NCBI RefSeq assembly: GCF_017308985.1
Contig: NZ_JADWPE010000002.1
Coordinates: 434,001-498,000 of the forward strand
Length of the DNA stretch: 64,000 nt
DNA from: Lysobacter changpingensis
GTDB taxonomy: Bacteria > Pseudomonadota > Gammaproteobacteria > Xanthomonadales > Xanthomonadaceae
Reading direction: 5' to 3'
Each line of letters opens with the position of its first letter. The stretch's first letter is position 1. Positions 55,646 to 64,000 of this stretch are shown here, piece by piece. A program made the position numbers and the translations under genes. A model generated the notes under the pieces. The model was given only the letters and a program-made list of their open reading frames with translations, was not told where the DNA came from and did no database searches.

Positions 55646-57538
55646 TCAACGTTCCGCGTCGGGCCCGCGCTCCAGCGCGCGCTTCACTTCCTCCAGCGCA
55701 CCGGGATCGTCCAGCGTCGACAGATCGCCTGGATCGCGGCTTTCCGCCAACGCCTGCAGCGAACGCCGCAGCAGCTTGCCCGACCGCGTCTTCGGCAACG
55801 CGTTCACGACATACACGCGCGCCGGCTTCGCGACGCCACCGAGTTGTTCCACCACGCGCTGCTGCATCCCGATCGCCGCATCGCTCGCCGATTCATCCTG
55901 CCGCTTGAGCGTGGCGAACACCACCGGAACCTGCCCTTTCAGTTCGTCGCGAACGCCGATCACCGCCGCTTCGGCGACGCTGGGATGCGTCGAACACGAC
56001 TCCTCGATCTCGCGCGTGCCCAGGCGATGGCCCGCCACGTTGATGACGTCGTCCGTGCGACCGAGGATGAAGGTGTAGCCGTCCTCGTCGCGGATCGCCC
56101 AGTCCAGCGAGCTGTAGACGAGCTGTTTGAAATGGCTGAAGTAGCTCGAGAGGAAACGCGCGTCGTCCTTCCACACCGTCGTCAGGCAGCCCGGCGGCAG
56201 CGGCGGTTCGATCACCAGCACGCCCTTGGTTCCGGCGGGCACGTCGTCGCCCGTGACGTCGTCGATCACGCGCAGTTTGTAGCCCGGCGTCGGCAAACCG
56301 GGCGAGCCGAACTTCACCGGTTTCAGGTCGAGTCCCGGCATCAGCGACAGCACCGGCCAGCCGGTTTCGGTCTGCCAATAGTTGTCGACGATGGTCTTGC
56401 CGATGCCGTCGGTGATCCATTGCGCGGTCGGTTCGTCCAGCGGTTCGCCGGCGAGGAACAGCCACTGCAGCGCGGACAGGTCGTGCTTCTTCAGGAACGA
56501 CGCGTCCTGCTTCTTCAGCACGCGGATGCCGGTGGGCGAGGAGAACATCGTGCGCACGCCGTACTGCTCGCAGATGCGCCACCAGATGCCGGGATCGGGA
56601 TTCGTCGGCAATCCTTCGTACAGCACCGATGTGGCGCCGGCGATCAGCGGCCCGTACACGTTGTACGAATGTCCGACCGCCCAGCCGACGTCGGACGTGG
56701 AAAACATCACCTGCCCCGCGCGCACGTCGTAGATCGACCACATCGACAGCGCGAGCGCCACCGCGTAGCCGCCGACGTCGCGCTGCACGCCCTTGGGTTT
56801 CCCGGTCGTGCCGGAGGTGTAGAGCAGATAGCTCGGCTCGTTCGATTCGAGCCATTCGACGTCGACTTCCGCGCCGTCGAACCGCTCGCGCAGTGGCGCG
56901 TAGTGCACGTCGCGGCCGTCGACCATCGCGTGCTGCGGATCGAGGCCGCGCTCGACGATCAGCACCTTCGGCGGCGGCGATTTCGCGGCATCGCATGCGG
57001 CATCGACCAGCGGCTTGTACGGAATCACCTTGCCGCCGCGCATGCCGGCGTCGGCGCAGATCAGCAGCTGCGGCGTGGCATCGTCGATGCGCAGCGCGAG
57101 GTTGTGCGCGGCGAATCCGCCGAACACCACCGAATGCACCGCGCCGATCCGCGCGCAGGCGAGCATCGCGAACACCGCCTCGGCCATGTTCGGCATGTAG
57201 ATGACGACGCGATCGCCGCGCCCGACGCCGAGCGAACGGATCGCGGCGGCGAAGGTGTTCACTTCGCGATGCAGCTCGCGATAGGTGATCTCGCGGGTGG
57301 CATTGGTTTCGGTCGAAATCGCGACGAGCGCGAGCTGGTCGGCGCGTTCGTGCAAATGGCGATCGACCGCGTTGTGGCAGAGATTGGTCTCGCCGCCGGC
57401 GAACCACTTGCGGAACGGCGGATTGGAGTAATCCAGGATCTTTTCCGGCGGCTTGTTCCAGTGGATCGCCCTCGCCTGCTCGCCCCAGAACTCCTCGGGC
57501 TGTTCGATCGAGCGGCGGTAGAACTCTTCGTAGCGCAT
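55646..57538 (-). CDS. prpE: Propionate--CoA ligase
   Basis: Activates propionate to propionyl-CoA through an adenylate. The 630-residue ANL-family enzyme is PrpE rather than Acs by its opening ([19 protein letters not shown]), [17 protein letters not shown], the P-loop [18 protein letters not shown] near residue 235, and WQTETGWPV. The catalytic lysine is in [16 protein letters not shown] near the C-terminus. The length equals E. coli PrpE (628) closely. It heads a separate minus-strand unit and diverges from dctA over 324 bases. Confidence 0.94.
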   Translation of the reverse strand: MRYEEFYRRSIEQPEEFWGEQARAIHWNKPPEKILDYSNPPFRKWFAGGETNLCHNAVDRHLHERADQLALVAISTETNATREITYRELHREVNTFAAAIRSLGVGRGDRVVIYMPNMAEAVFAMLACARIGAVHSVVFGGFAAHNLALRIDDATPQLLICADAGMRGGKVIPYKPLVDAACDAAKSPPPKVLIVERGLDPQHAMVDGRDVHYAPLRERFDGAEVDVEWLESNEPSYLLYTSGTTGKPKGVQRDVGGYAVALALSMWSIYDVRAGQVMFSTSDVGWAVGHSYNVYGPLIAGATSVLYEGLPTNPDPGIWWRICEQYGVRTMFSSPTGIRVLKKQDASFLKKHDLSALQWLFLAGEPLDEPTAQWITDGIGKTIVDNYWQTETGWPVLSLMPGLDLKPVKFGSPGLPTPGYKLRVIDDVTGDDVPAGTKGVLVIEPPLPPGCLTTVWKDDARFLSSYFSHFKQLVYSSLDWAIRDEDGYTFILGRTDDVINVAGHRLGTREIEESCSTHPSVAEAAVIGVRDELKGQVPVVFATLKRQDESASDAAIGMQQRVVEQLGGVAKPARVYVVNALPKTRSGKLLRRSLQALAESRDPGDLSTLDDPGALEEVKRALERGPDAER

Positions 57539-57862
57539 GGATGGCCCTCCGGCGGCGATGCGTTTCAGGCTAGTCCGGGCGGCGTGAGCATTCGTTACGA
57601 CGATGGTCGAACGGGCGGCGATCGGCACGGGCGCGCGCGTAAGCGGTTGATTCTGGCCGGCGCGGCGCACCGATCCGGCAAAGCGCCTGGCGCGATGCAG
57701 CAACGGCGCACGTGGGCAATGCGGAATTTTCGCCCTGCTCCTGCCGGCACCGCGGGCCGCATTGTGTCGGGCATCGCGGCCCCGGGGATCGGGACCGCGT
57801 TTCCCCCGACACCCGGACGTCCGCCAGCGCGGGCGTTCCCGCTCCATGCCATCGCATCGCCC
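57539..57862. other. 324-base divergent promoter region of prpE and dctA
   Basis: No gene is supported. In-frame codons precede dctA, but they are Pro/Ala/Gly/Arg-rich and unlike a membrane protein start, so they are treated as leader. There is no clear -35/-10 pair or terminator. A TGGC...GC pattern near 57690 was examined as a sigma-54 site and rejected for wrong spacing. Confidence 0.5.
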
Positions 57863-59164
<1,302 letters not shown>

Positions 59165-59193
59165 GTCCCTCCCACCCCACGGTCCCATCCCCC

Positions 59194-60381
59194 ATGAAAC
59201 ATGCGTTCCTGGCCGCCGCACTCGGCGGCCTGCTGCCCTTTGCCGCCTCCGCCGCCGACTTCGACCAGTGGCCCACGCACCGCGTTTTCGCCGACGGCAC
59301 CGACGTCGGCCTCACCGGCAGCTTCGCCTACGACCTCAACGATTTCTCCGGCGATCGCGGTTACGGCACGCCCGCCACCACGCTGCACGACGACGACGCG
59401 GTGCGCCGTCGCGAGCTTGCCCTGTTCGTGAAGAAGAAGGACGTGTACGACTTCACCGTCGGCATGGATTTCTACAACGACAGTTGGCTGGACGTCGCGC
59501 TTCGCGTCGAAACCAGGGCGTTGTTCGGCGCGGACGTCGGCCGCGTGCGCGTGGGCTATTTCAAGACGCCGGTGGGCTTGGAGGCGAACACCGCCGCGCG
59601 CGCGACCAGCCTGATGGAAACCGCGTCCGCCACGCAGGCCGTGTACGAAGGCCGCCGCACCGGCGTGGAATGGTCGCTCGCGCGTCCGGACTACGGCGTC
59701 AGCGCGGCGTATTTCTTCGGTCAGGATCTGCACGGCGACAACCCGGGCACGACCGCCGCCGGTCGCGCGTACTGGCTGCCGGTGCACGGTGAAGGTCGCA
59801 CGCTGCACCTGGGCGTGTCGGCATCGGTGGAGAATCCGCACGGCAGCACCGATGGGCGCGATATCCACCACGGCCCCGATTCACGCTTCCGTGCGCGTCC
59901 CGAGGCGGGTCTCACCGACGTGCGGCTGGTCGATTCGGGCAAGCTCGGCCCGACCGACCGCATCGTCCGCAGCGGCCTGGAAGGCCTGTGGATCGACGGC
60001 CCGTGGTCGCTGCAGGGCGAATACCTGCGCGGCACCTCCAACCGTGCCGACGGACTGCGCGATTACACGGCGCAGGGCGGCTATCTGACGGGCAGCTGGG
60101 TCGTGACCGGCGAATCGCGCCCGTACTCGAACGGCAACGTCGGCAACGTGAAGCCTGCGCACGGCTACGGCGCGGTGGAACTGCTGGCGCGCTACGGCGA
60201 CCTCGATCTGGACGACGCGGGCCTGGCCGGCGGCCGGCAGCGCGACCTGACGTTCGGCGCGAACTGGTATCTCACCTCGCACTTCAAGTTCCAGGCGAAC
60301 TACGTGCATGTGCTCGACGAAAAGCGTTCCGCGTATTCGGCGAGCGATGCGGTGGAGTTGCGGGGACAGGTGCAGTTCTGA
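59194..60381 (+). CDS. OprO/OprP-family outer-membrane porin
   Basis: A 395-residue outer-membrane protein: a signal peptide ending near residue 20 (AASA), then a beta barrel rich in alternating aromatic and charged residues, closing with ELRGQVQF, the C-terminal Phe required for barrel assembly. RRRELALFVKKKDVYDFTVGMDF and VRVGYFKTPVGLEANTAA are characteristic of the phosphate-selective porin O/P family. Despite that name, genetic linkage to dctA suggests that this one may admit dicarboxylates. Loop residues that would settle selectivity cannot be assigned by eye. Confidence 0.87.
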   Translation: MKHAFLAAALGGLLPFAASAADFDQWPTHRVFADGTDVGLTGSFAYDLNDFSGDRGYGTPATTLHDDDAVRRRELALFVKKKDVYDFTVGMDFYNDSWLDVALRVETRALFGADVGRVRVGYFKTPVGLEANTAARATSLMETASATQAVYEGRRTGVEWSLARPDYGVSAAYFFGQDLHGDNPGTTAAGRAYWLPVHGEGRTLHLGVSASVENPHGSTDGRDIHHGPDSRFRARPEAGLTDVRLVDSGKLGPTDRIVRSGLEGLWIDGPWSLQGEYLRGTSNRADGLRDYTAQGGYLTGSWVVTGESRPYSNGNVGNVKPAHGYGAVELLARYGDLDLDDAGLAGGRQRDLTFGANWYLTSHFKFQANYVHVLDEKRSAYSASDAVELRGQVQF

Positions 60382-60460
60382 CGCGAGGCGCGCCGCACCT
60401 GCTTACTGCGGATGCGGCGCGGCCTGGTGCGTGCGCGGCAACACGCGCCGCAAAAACAAA

Positions 60461-60483
60461 CGGGGCGACCATTGGCCGCCCCG
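60461..60483 (-). terminator. Terminator of mdh
   Basis: CGGGGCG and CGCCCCG form a 7-bp stem 25 bases after the mdh stop, followed on the minus strand by TTTGTTTTTG. It also lies beyond the end of the porin gene on the other strand. Confidence 0.85.
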
Positions 60484-60507
60484 TTCGCATTCAACGCGGG
60501 AACCGCA

Positions 60508-61494
60508 TCAGCCCAGCAGATGCGCCACGCCCGAACGCTCTTCTTCCAGCTCGGCCAGCGTCTTGTCGATCGCCTTCTGGCTGAAATCGTCGATCGGCAG
60601 GTCGCGGACCATCGTGTACTCGCCGTTCTGCGTGGTCACGGCGAAGCCGAACATCACGTCCTTCGGAATGCCGTAGCTGCCGTCGGACGGAATGCCCATC
60701 GTCACCCACTTGCCGTTGCTGCCCAGCACCCAGTCGCGCACGTGGTCGATGGCGGCGTTGGCGGCCGAGGCGGCCGACGACAGGCCGCGCGCTTCGATGA
60801 TCGCCGCACCGCGCTTGCCGACCTTCGGGATGAACTCGTTCGCGTTCCAGTCGGCGTCGTTGATCTTGTCCTTCAGCGACTGGCCGTTGACGGTGGCGAA
60901 GCGGTAGTCCGGGTACATCGTCGGGCTGTGGTTGCCCCACACGACGAGCTTCTCGATGTCGCCCACCGCGACGCCGGCCTTGTTCGCCAGCTGCGACAGC
61001 GCGCGGTTGTGGTCCAGACGCAGCATCGCGGTGAAGTTCTTCGCCGGCAGGTCCGGCGCCGACTTCATGGCGATGTAGGCATTCGTGTTGGCCGGGTTGC
61101 CGACGACGAGCACCTTCACGTTGCGCGAGGCGACCTTGTTCAGCGCGGCGCCCTGGGCGGTGAAGATCTTGGCGTTCTCGAGCAGCAGGTCCTTGCGCTC
61201 CATGCCCGGGCCGCGCGGACGCGCGCCGACGAGCAGGGCGATGTCGGCGTCCTTGAACGCGACTTCGGCATCATCGGTGCCGACCATGCCGACCAGCAGC
61301 GGGAACGCGCAGTCTTCCAGCTCCATCATCACGCCCTTGAGCGCGGCCTGGGCCTTCTCCATCGGCAGCTCGAGCATCTGCAGGATGACGGGCTGGTCCT
61401 TGCCGAGCATTTCGCCGGACGCGATACGGAACAGCAGCGAGTAGCCGATCTGGCCGGCAGCACCGGTGACGGCAACGCGGACGGGGGTTTTCAT
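60508..61494 (-). CDS. mdh: Malate dehydrogenase
   Basis: Interconverts malate and oxaloacetate with NAD in the TCA cycle. The 328-residue protein belongs to the Mdh type 2 (cytosolic-MDH-like) group common in Xanthomonadaceae. It shows the NAD site [17 protein letters not shown] (residues 8-24), the substrate-loop Arg in [21 protein letters not shown], the [11 protein letters not shown] segment and the catalytic His in [11 protein letters not shown] near residue 188. GGAG six bases upstream of ATG 61494 supports the start. Upstream lies a GATTCGTGAT repeat region. Confidence 0.96.
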   Translation of the reverse strand: MKTPVRVAVTGAAGQIGYSLLFRIASGEMLGKDQPVILQMLELPMEKAQAALKGVMMELEDCAFPLLVGMVGTDDAEVAFKDADIALLVGARPRGPGMERKDLLLENAKIFTAQGAALNKVASRNVKVLVVGNPANTNAYIAMKSAPDLPAKNFTAMLRLDHNRALSQLANKAGVAVGDIEKLVVWGNHSPTMYPDYRFATVNGQSLKDKINDADWNANEFIPKVGKRGAAIIEARGLSSAASAANAAIDHVRDWVLGSNGKWVTMGIPSDGSYGIPKDVMFGFAVTTQNGEYTMVRDLPIDDFSQKAIDKTLAELEEERSGVAHLLG

Positions 61495-61504
61495 GGGTGA
61501 CTCC

Positions 61505-61613
61505 GTGATTCGTGATCGTGATTCGTGATCGGGGATTGGTGATTCGCAAGAGCAGTGAGGACGGTGATGCGTGACCCGCTTTCGCGAATCACGAATCACC
61601 CATCACGAATCAC
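61505..61613. repeat. GTGATTCGTGAT inverted and direct repeats between mdh and the aminotransferase gene
   Basis: GTGATTCGTGAT (61505-61516) recurs directly from 61519 and is the exact inverse of ATCACGAATCAC at 61602-61613. Further GCGAATCAC/GTGATTCGC pairs lie between. The right arm runs through the aminotransferase stop codon at 61610. The GATTCG core resembles the unit of the heptanucleotide array at 36797. Confidence 0.8.
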
Positions 61614-62815
61614 TGCAATTCAGCGAAGAATTCCTGGAAACGCTGCAGGCCTGGAGCGAGCTGCGGCGTCGGGCAGGTGTAGCTGATGCGCAGCGCGCGC
61701 GGCTCGCCGAACGCCGAGCCCGGCACGCAGGCGACGCCCTTGGTTTCCAGCAGCGCGTTGCAGACGTCGACGTCGTTGTTGATCTTGATGCCGCTGGGGC
61801 CGTGCGTCTTGCCGAAGGCGACGCTGATGTCGGGGAACACGTAGAACGCGCCCTGCGGACGCGGGCAGACGACGCCCGGGATCGCGTTCATCACGTCCAT
61901 CACCTGGTCGCGCTTGGCCTGGAACTCGGCGCACTTCTGCGTCGGGACGTCCTGCGGGCCGTTGAGCGCGGCGACGGCCGCGGCATTGACGATTTCCGGC
62001 ACGTTGGTGATGTGGTTGGAGTTCATCGTCACCAGCGCCTGCGCGACGACTTCCGGACCGGCCATGAAACCCACGCGCCAACCCGGCATGCCGTAGGTCT
62101 TGGACAGCGAGTCCAGGAAGATCACGCGGTCCTTCAGCTCCGGGCGCGAATGCACGAAGTTGTGGTAGCCGATGCCGTCGAACACCATGCGGTTGTAGAT
62201 GTCGTCGGTGATGATCCACGTGTCCGGATACTTCGCCACGACGTTGGCCAGCGCGTCGATTTCTTCCTTCGTGTACACCATGCCCGTCGGATTGGACGGG
62301 TTGTTGAACAGGAAGACCTTCGGCTTCTTCGCGAGCGCGGCGTCGAGCTGCGCGGGCTTGAGCTTGTAGTCCTGTTCCGGCGGGCACGGCAGCAGGTCGA
62401 TCTTCGCGCCGACGATTTCGGCGATGTCGAGGTAGCTGGTCCAGTACGGCGTCGGGAACGCGATCGTGTCGCCTTCGTCGAGCAGCGCTTCGGCGAGATT
62501 GTAGATGACGTGCTTGGCGCCGATGCCGGTGGCGCAGTTGACGCGGCCGTAGCCGGTCAGGCCAATCTTCGCCATGTGCTCGACGAAGGCGTCCAGCAGC
62601 GCGTCGGGACCGCGGTTGCTGCCGTACTGGCCACTGTCTTTCGACAGCGCCTCGCGTGCGGCGGCGTAGACGTGCTCGCCGGGCAGGAAGTTGGGAACAC
62701 CGATCGAGAAGCTGATGATGTCGCGGCCTTCGGCCTTGAGCCGCTTGGCCTTCTCGGCAACCTGCATGATCGCGCTGGGCTTGGCGCGACCGATGCGCCG
62801 GGCAAGCTGGGGCAT
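61610..62815 (-). CDS. Class I pyridoxal-phosphate aminotransferase (aspartate-type)
   Basis: A 401-residue fold-type I aminotransferase, probably aspartate or tyrosine/aspartate aminotransferase of the AspB type. Visible are [42 protein letters not shown], the Asp/Tyr of [12 protein letters not shown] and the PLP lysine in [16 protein letters not shown] near residue 242. The carboxylate-binding Arg is in [11 protein letters not shown]. It sits next to mdh, so oxaloacetate is a plausible partner. Start 62815 ([10 protein letters not shown]) is the conserved opening. Confidence 0.93.
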   Translation of the reverse strand: MPQLARRIGRAKPSAIMQVAEKAKRLKAEGRDIISFSIGVPNFLPGEHVYAAAREALSKDSGQYGSNRGPDALLDAFVEHMAKIGLTGYGRVNCATGIGAKHVIYNLAEALLDEGDTIAFPTPYWTSYLDIAEIVGAKIDLLPCPPEQDYKLKPAQLDAALAKKPKVFLFNNPSNPTGMVYTKEEIDALANVVAKYPDTWIITDDIYNRMVFDGIGYHNFVHSRPELKDRVIFLDSLSKTYGMPGWRVGFMAGPEVVAQALVTMNSNHITNVPEIVNAAAVAALNGPQDVPTQKCAEFQAKRDQVMDVMNAIPGVVCPRPQGAFYVFPDISVAFGKTHGPSGIKINNDVDVCNALLETKGVACVPGSAFGEPRALRISYTCPTPQLAPGLQRFQEFFAELQ

Positions 62816-63145
62816 CGCGGAACCTCGTGGGAGTCGGATGTGGGGTGTGGCTCGCGGCTGGATCAGTCCGCCTGGAACACGCCGCGAACGTCGGCCATCG
62901 AGCCTTCGGATGTTAACACGCGGGGGCGGCGTGCCTGCCGGCGGCCGATGCGAAAACGCCCGCCTGGGCAAGCCGGGCGGGCGTTCCTCGGGCTTTACGT
63001 GGCGGAGCAGAAACCGTCCTGCCGCCGAACGCCGGGACGGGCCCGAAGCATTCGTCCGAGATCATCGCGATCAGCAGCGCATTGCTCGTCCCGACCCTCA
63101 CCCCAACCCCTCTCCCGGTGGGAGAGGGGCTCAAGCATCGCGCGA
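62816..63145. other. 330-base intergenic region with two hairpins
   Basis: No gene is supported. CGCCCGCC / GGCGGGCG around 62959-62990 is a GC-rich hairpin that could end transcription of the cyclophilin gene. The stretch at 63095-63130 is a CCCTCACCCC... leader with a perfect hairpin, listed separately. Short ORFs here overlap these repeats. Confidence 0.5.
63107..63129. repeat. Hairpin CCCCTCTCCC / GGGAGAGGGG
   Basis: A perfect 10-bp stem with loop GGT preceded by CCCTCACCCCAA, just past the cyclophilin gene end. A dispersed element of the same style is at 38634-38655; this type is common in intergenic DNA of GC-rich proteobacteria. Confidence 0.7.
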
Positions 63146-63652
<507 letters not shown>

Positions 63653-63788
63653 AACCGTCTCTCCTGGACGTTGGACAGCTGGGGGAAGGATTCCCGCATT
63701 CGTGGGCCCACATGGCGGCGGCGCGGAGCCCGCACAAGGGGGAAGCGACGCCGTTCAGATGAACAGGCCGGTGCGGTCACAATCCAGG

Positions 63789-63794
63789 TATACT
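63789..63794 (+). promoter_or_regulatory. Putative -10 element (TATACT) of typA
   Basis: TATACT in GC-rich surroundings, 47 bases before the typA ATG. No convincing -35 is seen; the leader would be about 40 bases. Confidence 0.5.
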
Positions 63795-63841
63795 GTCAGG
63801 CTTCCTTTTCCAAATTGAGCGCCGACCGGCGCCCTCTTCCC

Positions 63842-64000
63842 ATGTCCGCTTCCCAGTCCGTAGAACGCCTGCGCAACATCGCCATCGTCGCCCACGTCGA
63901 CCATGGCAAGACCACGCTCGTCGACCAGCTGCTCAAGCAGTCCGGCACCCTGAACGAGCGCGCCGTCGTCCCGGACCGCGTGATGGACAGCAACGACATC
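63842..64000 (+). CDS. typA: Translational GTPase TypA/BipA, N-terminal part
   Basis: The first 53 codons of a ribosome-associated GTPase needed for growth at low temperature and under stress. The G1 P-loop lies in [20 protein letters not shown] (residues 12-31), and DRVMDSNDI matches the TypA-specific region before the effector loop. LepA and EF-G have related P-loops, but the [11 protein letters not shown] segment favours TypA. The gene runs off the right edge of the window. Confidence 0.92.
   Translation, partial: MSASQSVERLRNIAIVAHVDHGKTTLVDQLLKQSGTLNERAVVPDRVMDSNDI

Noticed and set aside
57680-57720. Sigma-54 promoter for dctA
   Set aside because: The TGGC and GC elements have nine rather than ten bases between GG and GC, and the flanking bases do not fit TGGCAC-N5-TTGC.

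Overview
The window is dense, GC-rich (roughly two thirds G+C by eye) chromosomal DNA from a gammaproteobacterium of the Xanthomonadaceae, most like Lysobacter. The evidence is the folC-dedD-cvpA-purF order, a THX-type small ribosomal protein, secreted S46 dipeptidyl-peptidases, GTAG-type REP palindromes and the general codon style. About 57 protein genes are supported, two of them cut by the window edges (alkA at the left, typA at the right). I saw no rRNA, tRNA, CRISPR array, transposase or prophage.

Layout. 1-0.8 kb: alkylation repair (alkA end, ogt). 0.8-3.5 kb: divergent histidine-catabolism genes hutF and hutI. 3.5-10.7 kb: a secreted dipeptidase, the THX protein, then a zinc-acquisition neighbourhood: a MerC-like membrane protein and a ZnuD-like TonB receptor diverging from a textbook-looking Zur box, with zur itself about 4.4 kb further on beyond a MarR/MFS pair and a cupin. 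10.7-19.6 kb: housekeeping (gltX, lpxH, and the folC-SPOR-cvpA-purF-rraB-DUF455 run). 20.2-24.7 kb: two tandem S46 peptidases that residue 673 numbering assigns as DPP7 and DPP11. 24.9-27.1 kb: tdh-kbl threonine degradation. 27.2-29.1 kb: an rRNA pseudouridine synthase between two paralogous small secreted proteins of unknown function. 29.2-33.0 kb: three tandem OmpA-family genes, each with its own terminator. 33.2-40.9 kb: prpD, a LigB-type dioxygenase, and a LysR/MFS/oxidoreductase group whose divergent promoter region is filled by a 59-unit heptanucleotide array.

41.0-47.3 kb holds the most striking system: a four-gene, translationally overlapping operon encoding a MukBEF-like SMC complex plus a Toprim-type nuclease subunit, i.e. 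a Wadjet (JetABCD, MksFEBG) plasmid-defence system. Its jetD end is much less GC-rich than the rest, and the jetA C-terminus is encoded by a dispersed palindromic repeat.

47.5-64 kb: fadH, a SleB-like hydrolase, a GST, then a propionate (methylcitrate) locus of prpC, prpB and prpE, with a helix-turn-helix/citrate-synthase fusion in the place where a regulator would be expected; dctA with a porin; mdh; an aspartate-type aminotransferase; a cyclophilin; and the start of typA. Together prpBCDE, dctA, mdh and the aminotransferase connect propionate and C4-dicarboxylate use to the TCA cycle.

All functional calls rest on reading motifs and on remembered family features; no searches were run.
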